From: Phoronis australis
Lineage: Eukaryota; Phoronida; Phoronidae
DNA: 64,000 bases
NCBI GenBank assembly: GCA_002633005.1
Contig: NMRA01000105.1
Span: 786,010-850,009, forward strand
Direction of reading: 5' to 3'
Shown: piece after piece, positions 52,001 through 61,469 of the stretch
How the letters are laid out: the number at the start of each line of letters is the position of its first letter
Numbering within the stretch: the first letter of the stretch is position 1
Program-made: the position numbers and the translations under genes
The notes under the pieces: generated by a model
Told to the model about the DNA's origin: nothing
What the model saw: the letters and a program-made list of their open reading frames with translations, nothing else
Database searches by the model: none

Positions 52001-55000
52001 AGCTTTGTGAAAGAAGTCTCCTAGTGGTCAAACAGTCGTAACTTGGCTGGTGATTCTCGGTCCCACTTACCGACGGATATTCTGCGTTCGCAGGTAACTC
52101 AGCGTTGCATCATATACCCCTCAGAGAGCCTCCCTTCGATATGTCCCCATCTCGCTTACGAAGGAGGCATGTCCTTGACTATACTGGCCGGGATTCGGAC
52201 CGAGTTCCCTTCCATAGCGTGGTCATGTCGCATAGGAATGATTTGCTGTCGATATGACACACTACAGTGTAAGTAAGTTGGCTACGTTCGCTCCAAACAC
52301 CTCCCCTCATTGCTTGCCCATCTCGCTTAAGGAATGCTTAGTACTTACAAAGCCAACGTTCGGCGCCACGTACAGCATCGTTGTTCCATGATCATTTCTT
52401 CCTGTGATGGTGAGTTGTTCAAACCGCCACGTTTGAGGACAGGAAGACCTGCAAACGGGCCTACCCTTGAGAACGTGCCAATCGCTCACAAGAGGAATGA
52501 AATGCTGACGTCGCGTCCCGATGCCAGGTCACAGTTACGTGGTAGTGCTTTTGGTGTCAAAACGTGATGTCACTTGCTTTATGACGTGTGAATTTTTTGA
52601 AGGAAGTCTTCTGGCTAAATAGTTGTAACTTGCCTGGTGCTTGTCGGTCCCTTTTACGTTCGCTGGGGTGCCCTAGGTAGGTCATCGTTGCATCATATAC
52701 CCTCAGAGAAGCCTCCCTTGATACGTCCCCATCTCGCTTACGAAGGAGGCATGTCCTTGACTATACTGGCCGGGATTTGGACCGAGTTACCTTCCGTAGC
52801 GTGGTCATGTCGCATACGAAGGATTTGCTGTCGAAATGACACACTACGGTGTACGTACGTTGACTACATTCGCTCCAAACACATCCTCTCATTGCGTGCC
52901 CATCTCGCTTAAGGAATGCTTACAAAGCCAACACTCGGCGCCAATTGCAGCATCACTGTTCCATGATCATTTCTTCCCTTGATGGGGAGTTGTTCAAACC
53001 TCCACGTTTGAGGACAGGAAGACCTACAAACGAGCCTTCCCTCGAGAAAGTTCCAATCGCTCACAAGAGGAATAAAATGTGCTGACGTCGCATCCCGATG
53101 CCAGGTCACTATTACGTAGCAGCGCGTGTGGTGTCCACAGGTGATGTCACTTGCTTTATGACGTGCGCTTTGTTCAGTCTTGACATGCGCAGCAGAGAGA
53201 TCTGGTCAAGAGCGACTCTCCGACATGTCCTATCGGCTCGACAGCCAAAGGTGTTGTGAGGCCTGGTATCCAAAAACATATCGCCGGTCGGCAAGCAACG
53301 AATTATAAACAAATAACACTGCATAGTCGATGACATCAGAGACAAAAAAATTACGTCATTCACGACCTTTCTTTTCAGAAATGCTGTAGGCTAATTTACC
53401 TACTGCACTTTTGAATATTCAAATTAATCAAGATATTTCCTGTATTTAACGTGAGCAGTAAGACTACAGACTCCTAACCAATTTAATTAGTGGTTCCAGT
53501 GTTTTTCTAATTCTCCCTGGATATTTTACTGGCCTGATTTCCAGAAAATGTATCCCGTCACACTAAGGAGTGAAATGTTGGACAGTAATGGCGATCTTTG
53601 CAACTTTCGCGTTATGCCTTTCTTGGAAACACTTTTGGTATTTTAGCTGACCTAGACAACGCAAACACATGCTGTCATTTTCTGAACACAATTGCAAGTT
53701 CGTTGAAAGTAAAAACGGTGGTGGAAACTAGCACTGCCACGCATTCGCATTTCAAAAATCTTACCACGCACAGAAACCCTGCCAAGAAACCTGTTGTTCA
53801 ACTACTTACTGTCACCCTTGCCACTGACATTTTCAAGCACAAATGAACGAAAACGCAACATAAAACCTGGGTCGTGTGCAGTTAACTTTGGCTACAGTGA
53901 CCGAGTGTGGTTGCAGTTTCTCTTTGCACGTGGTAAGAGATTTTGCGGTGAGTGGTGAGGATGTACGCACGCGGTAATGCAGCAGTTGGTCTTCATCGTT
54001 CCGGTACTTTTGATATCAAAACACCTACTTTTGAATTGAACCACTTACATCTGTAAACTAAGCAGCAATTTGTTTCTTACACTAGTCAAATTAGGGTAGG
54101 TCAGACAAGACTTTATTGCTGTAGTGAACTTACTGTCAGCGTGTACTGAATTTAAAAGAACGGAAACACACGCACGTGCACACACATGCATGTCAATCTA
54201 CCACTCTGGATGAACGACACGCATGTATTTGACGATCACTTTCTATTCGAAATTTGATTATGCCAATATTTTACTGAACTATGCTAGCAAAGCATACCAA
54301 AATACAAGATAACAATCCTTATTTTCTGCTGTTTTGTTTCTGGGTCGATTTTAAGGCATTTACATCGCAGTACTTTTTGGGAGCTCTCTCGCTGCTTTAT
54401 AGTTTATCTACGTGTAGACATTTACTTCTGGACTCCCTTATTACTCTATGGTGTAGCCACCACGAGTGTTCAATGCTGATGAATAACATAAAACCATCTC
54501 TAATCGTCTGCACGATCTAGTCACCACTCGGGCGAAGTTGGGTGATTCGGTGAAGCGCTTTGAATGAGCAGCAAATTCAAGATTATTACTAAGTTAGTAA
54601 TCATTGAAGTTAGTAGTGCCAGTACTTGCAGCTATTTTGTTGTTGTCGTCCATCTATATCATCTACCTTAAACGGGGGAGGTTCGTTCAACCTCCCGAAG
54701 CCCCGCTGGCTACGGGCCAGATCATGGTACCCTCGTGTAAATACATTACTTATTCATGAGATGCCGACTAAAGAATATCCAAGGCGTTGCAAAAGAGGAT
54801 AATAGTTTCTGCTTCCGAAACAATTTAAATGAAGTTAAGTGAAAATACTGAGTCATAAAAGTATTTTTTTTGAAGTCTTATTCTAGTTCAGAAAATAACA
54901 AAGGATATGTATGATTTATTATCTGGATTTGTAGGTTTCAACGGTTCAGCATGCTTCAACGCATCACCACTGACTGCCACGATAGACGATTGCAAACCGG

Positions 55001-58000
55001 GCGGAAGTCATCCAGGGATAACCACGTAAGGCCCGCCTTGGCGTGAGGTCGCCGGCGGATTTTTTTATTACGCAAGCAACATAATGCTGCAAACCAATAT
55101 TTCCGGTAGAGACGTTAAAGATAAGCTACGAGAGCATTTCTGCAATTTTATGAGCGTGCAAGTCACTCACCTCGTTCCAGGCCGCAACGAGGACACAGTT
55201 GACTTCGTGTAATGTAAAATTCTCCCATTTCTGGCAGTAGGTCTATTACGTAACATCCTTTTGGAAACTTCAGTTGACTAAGCCGCTCGGAGAGAATTTA
55301 CAACAAAAGGTTTGTTTGTCATTTTGCTATTTATGTACATAGTAAATTAATTAGGGTCTGGCAACTTTTTGTGTCGGCAACGTAATGCCAAGCCAAATGT
55401 GAGATGAGGTATGCGTAAGTGCTGCGCATTTACTATACCCGGCCAACGCCAGCTTAGTAAACACGGAGTGAGATTAAAGGGTTATTCTAGTCAACAAGAT
55501 ACGACAGCGGGGGGGGGGAGGTGCAAACATACTAAGAAGTGTACCTCACTGACTAAGGCCGATTATCTTCTGATTTAAGATTCATTTGCGGTGACGGAGC
55601 AAGACAGTTGGTAGACAAGTCGCAAGAAGAACGAAAGCGTATAAGCTGCGAAATATTTTCGAAGATCTTCGATTCCCAAGAATGCCTAAATGTAAGAATT
55701 GAAAAGTCTTCATATTATTATTACAATTGGTATTTTAAATTAATTTATATTTAAGAGTTTACACTCGCACAGTTATCAGTGACACTTTATAAAACAATAC
55801 ATGACGATCAGAAACTAGAATTACAGACAATACAAATAATGAATGATCATAAAAAGTGGGAATAATGCATACAGTAACTTGAGCTCAAGGAATGTGGCCA
55901 TCGCTGATTTTGTGACAAACGATGGCGCTTGCAACAGAAATGGCTTAACCTTAATGGCGCAACTGATCCATCAGTTTGAGTTTTTAATTTTCTTATGCCA
56001 ATAAGAAACTTCAACGCCATGTTTTGACAAAAGTTTTACGGTATTGTGTTGCAGATAAAATTCTGGAATAATTTTAATGGCCTTTCACTAACTCGTAATA
56101 TATTTGAGTTATTTGATGTCGGTAATAATTGGGCCACCGACTGAAGAATAGAATTCGCTAAGCTAATTACAAGACATCATGCCTACAAACTGATAACACT
56201 AAGGAAATGAGCTCAAAAAGGAAATTAAAGTACGACAACCTGAGGGGGGGGGGAATGCAGTAACTTCACTAGAGCCAAATCTCCACTAGGTACTTCTAGT
56301 AGTAATGAATTACAGTAAAATCTCACCAGTTTTTGTCACAGTATGGCCGACAAGTGAAAATTTATTTGTTCACTTTTCATAAAATGCAAGCTGCACAAAA
56401 GAAATTCCATATTTTTAAAGGTCTATATTATAGCTCCGACGTGAGAAAATTGTGGTCATTCATAGTTGTTTTAGAAGTCTTTGAAAAAGACCGCTTTTGG
56501 CTATTATTGTTGTCCGAAATTGGTGAGCTTTTAGCTTAAGCTTTCAATGGTAACATCACTGAATATCAAGTTACCTAATTTGGTCGATATGGGACATCTG
56601 TGGTCATATTCGGGGGCAGTCTGTAACCACATTTGAGGGCCACAAATTGTAGGGTAGATAGAAATAATTTTCAGCTAAACCAGTTACGACCGCTGTCCGC
56701 CATCTGCTGCTGGGGAGGCGCAGCGACCGGTGTAAATCATGTTACCTTAGTAACGGAAGCTCTTATTCCTAGCCTGTAGCTTACGTCGACCACGACTGGG
56801 CCACGGAGCCATACACTGGCGGCGGGTACACAGCGAGCTTTCCACCTGGTGTTATAACCGGATTCGGCAGGTAAAACTGCTCCTTGACATTTACAAATCT
56901 CTTCTTCTCACACTTTATGGCGTCGATATTCTTCGAAGTCATGCAGTGAGGCATGTGCCGCCATCAAAAACTGGCGAGGTATTCAACAAGCGCTGTATGG
57001 GGATATTTTAAAAGTTTCTAGAGCCAAGCATGAGGGTGACAGGAGGATCGCCGACATACGCCTTTAATGCCGCCTTGCCGACCCTAAACTGCTTTTAACA
57101 AAACGTTTCAGTGAAAATGGCAAAGTTGAAGTGACGGTATGGTCCTCGATTTCAAACAACTGCAGTGCCGGTGTGTGGGCATTATTCTAAGTTCTAGAGC
57201 ATCACAAGCTATCAATTTATTTTCAGTGAAATAAGAAAGCCTCACGGGTGTGTTCACTTCGCTGGTACGGAGACGGCTACTCAATGGTCGGGATACATGG
57301 AGGGCGCAGTTGAGAGCGGGCAGCGTGCGGCGAAAGAGGTACATATGTAGTAGCCGTTTGCTAACTGAAGCATTTGGTCTGTAGGGCCTACCGTTGTCTG
57401 ACATCAAAACAGTTGGTTACCAACGCGGCATTGCATTTTAAAGCCATGCTATTTTGAAAGACTCTGAAGAACCCTTACGAAAAAATCCAATAGGATTTCC
57501 TATTGGATTCCTATAGGAAAGAAATACTATAGGAATTCCTATAGGATTCCCTATATGAAATCCAATAGGAATCCTATAGGAAATCCTATAGGAATCCTAC
57601 AGGAAACCCTATAGAAATTCTTATGAGACTTTTAAGAAATCCATTACGATTTCCCAGTATGACATTTTCAATGCATACATAATACAACAACGAAAGCAAC
57701 AGTGTTTTCAACAAAACAAATTCAACTGGAACACAGGTAACCTCAAACTTTTGAATCGCTTTTCAGTGACATCTGTTGTCCAGTTGAGAAACTGTCTATT
57801 TTAGCCACTAAGAAATAGACATGATCAAAATGTTTCCTCAGAAGTTTAGACACAACAGATATAATGACACATAAATGTTATGTTTTAAGAGAATTTCATA
57901 TACAGGAAATTCAGTAGGATTCTATCAGTTCAATAAGATCCTATAGGAAGTTCAATAGGATACTATAGGATTTAATATAGGAATCCTATAGGATTCCTAT

Positions 58001-59815
58001 ATGAAATCCTATTGGATCCAATAGGAAATCCTATAGAAAATTCCTATAGGAATCCGATAGGATTTCCTATAAAAATTCTACAGTAAATCGTAAAGGATTT
58101 TCTATAGGATTTCCTATTGGATCCTATAGGTTTCCTATAGGAATCTTATAGGAAACCCTATAGGAATTTTCTATAGGGTTTCCTATTGGATCCTTTAGAG
58201 TTTCCTATTGGATCATATAGGATTTCCTACAAGAATTCTATTGTATTACCTATAGGAATCCTATAGGATTTCTGACAGTGTCTCCTATTGGATCCTATGG
58301 GATTTTCTATTGGATCCTATAGGATTTCCTATACTAGTCCTCTAGGATTTCCTATAGGATTTCGTATAGGAAATCCTATAGGAACCTATGGGACTTGCTA
58401 TTGGATCCTATAAGAAATCCAATAGGATCCTATAAGATTTCCTAAAGCATCCAATAGGAAAGCCTATAGAAATCCTTTAGAGAGAAACCCTATAGGAATT
58501 CGAAAAAGACTTGAATATATCCAGTTGGCATTTCAATAGAATTCATGAAGCAATTAACATACATGTATTAAGACTCGCCTGAATATTAAAATTGACAAAA
58601 ATTAATGACTCGGAAGAGCTGAAATTAGGTGAAAACAAATCGATATTTTACTATATACTCTTAGGCTCTTTGTTTGTTAAAATGCTTAAAATCAGATTTG
58701 TGATTAACTTCCTATAGGATTTTTTCAATAGGAATTCCTATAGGATATCTTGACCCTATAGGAATCTTATAGGAAATCGATATTCCTATAGGAATTCTTA
58801 TAGGAATTTCTATATGAATTCCTATAGGAAATCATGATCCTATAGGATATTTTCGTATGGGAAAATCTTACTCTTTCAATATCTTTTTGGTCAATTCGTC
58901 CTACTGTTCTGAAACGTCATTTGAATCAATTTTTATAAAAGCGATGCAAACAATTCTAGGCAGGAATAGAAATGTTACGCAGTGCGGAAGTCGCACGTTT
59001 AAACACCGTGTCTGGCAGTCGCTGTAGCATAAGTTTTATTACCTGTTTCGTTGATAACAGGGAGGGCTGTGACTATAAGTCTGCAGCCATCTCGACCATC
59101 GCATGCGCGCACCCAGTATGGGGGTGGGCTCGAGTTTCTGGCGATGGGGACCTTTTGCTGACAAAAAAGCGGCAGGACCACCTTCACGCAGCTTCTTCGC
59201 ACCGCTGACGTTTACCGCGAACTTGGTGAAAAAATATAACATCCTCAAGCTTTTCTAACTATGTGTATTCCAGGTACTTTTTGCCCTCGGCAGGATCAAC
59301 GAAAGTGAGATATGGCATGATGGATCGAAATCTGAGGTATCAAGTTTTTAAAATGGTGATTGTGTGTGTGTGTGCGCGCATGCGTGCGTCTGTGTTCCAA
59401 AGAACTGTTAAAGTCGCGGAGTATTCTTCATCCAAAAAACTGAAGTAGCATTTCAGAAGACTGGGATAGTTCCGTCATTTGACGTTCCAGTTTGTGTTGG
59501 AAAGTAAAGAACATGAAAATTACATTATTTGAGGTCAAATTGAAAAAGAATCGAATATAGTTTGTCTAAAGCCGCCACCAAAATGCTCGACTCTACGAGA
59601 TCAATTTCTTATTCCAGGATGTGCAATCTTCGTCCCCATACCGCTCGTTCTTAGAGCGTCACATGCCCTCATCCAAACAATTCTTGACCGGCATACTGTA
59701 CGCCCTGAGCGCCTTCGTTGTCGGCTACAAGCTTCGACAGGAACAAGAAAGCCTGACAAAATGGTGGATACACGCCATAAGCAAGCCAATGGACCTCTTG
59801 CTGGATCGACACTAG
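40085..59815 (+). CDS. Monoamine oxidase-like flavoenzyme, copy B (14 exons, 533 aa)
   Basis: Paralogue of copy A with the same 14-exon structure and phases: 40085-40127, 42441-42676, 43913-44014, 44304-44395, 45368-45512, 46594-46654, 47344-47432, 49005-49164, 54935-55025, 55580-55691, 56773-56870, 57227-57338, 59274-59336, 59618-59815. No stop interrupts; exon 5 has one extra codon. ATG has A at -3. FAD motif [24 protein letters not shown], Lys296 in GSCIK, aromatic-cage Tyr396 and Tyr433, and C-terminal anchor [18 protein letters not shown] are kept. The covalent-FAD cysteine is Gly395 in YTGGGY, a different replacement from copy A. Exon 2 differs from A at roughly 15% of bases. Introns are long and repeat-filled and share little with those of A. 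Likely a non-covalent FAD amine oxidase with its own substrate range. Confidence 0.93.
40636..40803. mobile_element. hAT-like MITE (168 bp)
   Basis: Inverted ends CAGGGGTGGATCCAGGATTT on the left and, reading inward from the right, CAGTGGCGGATTTAGGGGGG. CAG/CTG termini with a GGCGGATCCAG consensus are typical of many animal hAT-type MITEs. Short poly-T flanks make the target duplication ambiguous. It lies in intron 1 of copy B. No coding capacity. Confidence 0.7.
41134..41205. repeat. GC-rich palindromic element (family 2), single copy
   Basis: Begins CATGGGCGGCGCACCATAG and ends CAGTGCTGCGCCGCCCATG, a near-perfect inverted repeat, with GGGGCTTTAGCCCC in the middle. Intron 1 of copy B. Same family as 6596-6741. 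Confidence 0.7.
41643..41735. repeat. Tandem repeat of ~17 bp (GTGCACTAGTCCnAA)
   Basis: Five adjacent units of AAGGTGCACTAGTCCC type with one or two changes each. The unit includes the palindrome GTGCAC and the site ACTAGT. Intron 1 of copy B. Confidence 0.85.
42182..42331. repeat. Two adjacent copies of the GC-rich palindromic element (family 2)
   Basis: First copy: GGGGGCGCACCATAT to GTGCTGCACCGCCCATGG. Second copy: GGGTGATGCACCACAG to GTGCTGCGCCTCCCATG. Each contains GGCTATAACCCCC or GATATAGCCCCC and a CACTTTTTTC(A/G)GTGCTG end. Paired as at 6.6 kb. Confidence 0.65.
43798..43826. repeat. (AAATT)n microsatellite
   Basis: About five and a half AAATT units in intron 2 of copy B. Confidence 0.9.
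44695..44830. repeat. CGCGA-rich dispersed repeat, copy in intron 4 of copy B
   Basis: Contains AACGCTAGGATCTCACTAAA, ATCTCACGTAATTTCGCGAA and GTCTTGCTTTTTGGTGAAGT, resembling the blocks at 10.38 and 20.67-20.81 kb. No coding capacity. Confidence 0.35.
47620..48780 (+). repeat. Satellite-like dispersed repeat, cluster 2 (intron 7 of copy B)
   Basis: At least four diverged units. Recurrent blocks are TTTTGGCGTCCGCC, GATTTTCGGACG(A/G)G followed by CCGACTACTGTA, AGTGGCAATT(T/G) and a CTCTGTA(T/G)CTTC(A/G)GA block. Same family as 37.54-38.33 kb and, reversed, 50.17-50.80 kb. The long ORFs on both strands here follow from the repeat and encode nothing recognisable. Confidence 0.55.
49005..49164 (+). 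CDS. Copy B exon 8, nearly identical to copy A exon 8
   Basis: Encodes [16 protein letters not shown] through KPYWRNN with the conserved GSCIK lysine. I count six differences over the last ~150 bases versus copy A, four of them changing an amino acid and two silent. Flanking introns differ after a few bases. Confidence 0.9.
50170..50800 (-). repeat. Satellite-like dispersed repeat, cluster 3, inverted (intron 8 of copy B)
   Basis: Reverse complement carries the same blocks as clusters 1 and 2, for example GGACGTTGATTTTCGGACGG and CTCTATATCTTCAGAATTCC followed by TTTTTCATGAAATTTGGC. Inverted relative to cluster 2, about 1.4 kb away. Confidence 0.5.
51340..53170. repeat. Tandem duplication (~590 bp) in a minisatellite-like zone, intron 8 of copy B
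   Basis: Unit 1 (about 52003-52592) and unit 2 (about 52594-53168) align end to end at high identity, including TTGCATCATATACCC, GCATGTCCTTGACTATACTG and GATGTCACTTGCTTTATGACG. Within and left of them a shorter motif resembling CCCATCTCGCTTACGAAGGA recurs in degenerate form about every 80-90 bp from 51345. No convincing ORF. Confidence 0.75.
56773..56870 (+). CDS. Copy B exon 11: flavin-site exon lacking the covalent cysteine
   Basis: Encodes [19 protein letters not shown] then [14 protein letters not shown]. The residue corresponding to MAO-B Cys397 is glycine (codon GGG); the adjacent cage tyrosine is kept. Acceptor ctag|, donor |gtaaaa. Confidence 0.92.
57487..58862. repeat. Palindromic TCCTATAGGA array (intron 12 of copy B)
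   Basis: Three blocks (57487-57660, 57901-58505, 58709-58862) are packed with TCCTATAGGA and TCCAATAGGA-type 10-mers joined by AT or TTT spacers. The core is its own reverse complement, so both strands read alike and any two units can pair. Two short non-repeat spacers separate the blocks. No fixed period and no ORF. Confidence 0.9.
59085..59185. mobile_element. MITE-like family 1, partial inverted copy (intron 12 of copy B)
   Basis: CATGCGCGCACCCAGTATGG followed by GGGTGGGCTCGAGTTTCTGG and CGATGGGGACCTTTTGCTGA is the reverse complement, with changes, of the right half of copy 1 at 362-606. The other half is missing. Confidence 0.45.
59618..59815 (+). CDS. Copy B exon 14: C-terminal membrane anchor
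   Basis: Starts [19 protein letters not shown] and ends at TAG 59815. The hydrophobic segment [18 protein letters not shown] corresponds to the single C-terminal helix that fixes MAO in the outer mitochondrial membrane. It is followed by about 25 polar/amphipathic residues ([21 protein letters not shown]), also kept in copy A and in the pseudogene fragment. Confidence 0.9.
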   Translation, partial: DVQSSSPYRSFLERHMPSSKQFLTGILYALSAFVVGYKLRQEQESLTKWWIHAISKPMDLLLDRH

Positions 59816-60990
59816 GGTGGAGTGCCTGGTTAACCAAGAAAACGAGCTCTGATATTTATGACGGATCTGTATAACTTAGTCATACTAGTTCATCTTGCTA
59901 GGATTGTAAATTAGTAACCGGAACAACTTAAGACTTAGACTGCCCTAGTAAGCATGCTGCGTACTGTACACACCAAGACTAGTCAACATGAGCTGACCTT
60001 AAGTGGTCACCATGAGTTTTACTCGTCGATTTTTACGCGCAAAAATATCATCAAAAGGTAGAAAACAGCTTGAATTTACTCAAGAAATTTTAAGTGACTT
60101 GAAAATAATGTATGTGACAATGTCAAGAAAATGGGGATAACCTAGGAGCCTAGCCGAAAGTTCTAGGTTTTCAAATTGTTAAAAAATTTAAACAAAACTG
60201 TACTGTTCACAATAGTTTTAGAAAATTAATGAAATAGTCAAAAAGAAAAACATATTTGAAGTGACAATTACCCCCTTTTTACAGTTTCGTTTTACCAGTG
60301 TAGTGCTATTTCTGATGTCAAAGACAGAAGATAGAACGACAATGCACGTCATCCCAGACACAACTCCCATTTTACACCCTTGTGCACATTTTTAGTGCTC
60401 ATGGGTCTCGGTAAAAAACGAAAGGATTCCATTCAAAAATGGCAAACTGATGTCGGTCAAAGTTGTCAGTGCTAGATCATTTCCTCAGCAAACTTTACTT
60501 GAATTCCATTAAACAGACGTAGATAGCAAACTTATGTAAGCGCAGGTACTGTAGTTGGTCATCAGACACAAAACCACGAGTGGGTGTAGCAAAAGCTACG
60601 TTTATAGGATGGAGTAGACTAAAGATGGCGACCTTACTGGATCATAGGATCAAGATTAAGAATAGTTAATTTTTGATTTGACAAGTTACATACATGTACA
60701 TGCTGACAAACCTCCTTAGATCAAAGCGACAGCTCACCAAGATAATTTATAACATGCTCATTCAATAGTTCGTTCATTTCTGTGTGACGTTATCAGGTAC
60801 GAATAATGTATGGAAGGAGCGTGGTCTATAATAAGACAATCTAGAAGATCCGCGCCAGCTGACGTCATGAAAAGACAGCAACTTCGCATGTCTGGTGTCT
60901 GCAGAAAGTTGTCATGAATTCTCATGAAGTTAATTAAGTGCAAGTTTCATCATTTCCTATGACGTACAACTATCCCAACAAAACAGTTTA
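59816..60990. other. Gene B 3' flank, no supported gene
   Basis: No homology with the copy A 3' flank was noticed. No clear AATAAA was noted close to the stop. Open frames are short and unrecognised. Confidence 0.35.
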
Positions 60991-61357
60991 TGTCACATAA
61001 CAACTCCAGGACATCTTGTGTTGTTGTTTATTATGTCATTGACCAGTGCCTACTCATAGTGAAACCTTATAAGCCAGACAGCTGTCCAGACTCCATTCAT
61101 GTTGATGAGTTGGATGAAATCCACCGAACTCTCAATATTGTTGTTGTTTTGCACTCACAACCCACACATATTTCTATTCGCTAATATATATATTGTAGCT
61201 AGAGTTAATAAACTTTGTGTGTCAGTAGAAACTCAACGACGGGGTTAGTTTTTATGCTGCTCTCCATCGACTTGCTGTTGCTACCTTGCTAGCCAACTGT
61301 CTACTCTTCAACCAAGAACCGGGTAACCCAACTATACTACCACGACCTATCCTCACA
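60991..61357 (+). mobile_element. Possible LTR of an LTR retrotransposon
   Basis: Begins TGTCACATAAC and ends CCTATCCTCACA (TG...CA), with a TATATATAT run near 61185 and AATAAA near 61207. It is followed at once by TTAGTGGAGCCGTATTTTCC, which could be a primer-binding site starting TGG. No second LTR, gag or pol was found, so a solo or truncated copy is the most that can be said. Confidence 0.3.
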
Positions 61358-61407
61358 TTAGTGGAGCCGTATTTTCCACATTACTGATTTCCCCACAAAA
61401 GCCACTA

Positions 61408-61465
61408 CAATCCCGTTATTTCACTTTTTCGGTTATTTCACTTTTTCGGTTATTTCACTTTTTCG
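61408..61465. repeat. Three tandem copies of a 17-bp unit
   Basis: GTTATTTCACTTTTTCG repeated three times without change, just downstream of the LTR-like segment. Confidence 0.85.
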
Positions 61466-61469
61466 CTGC

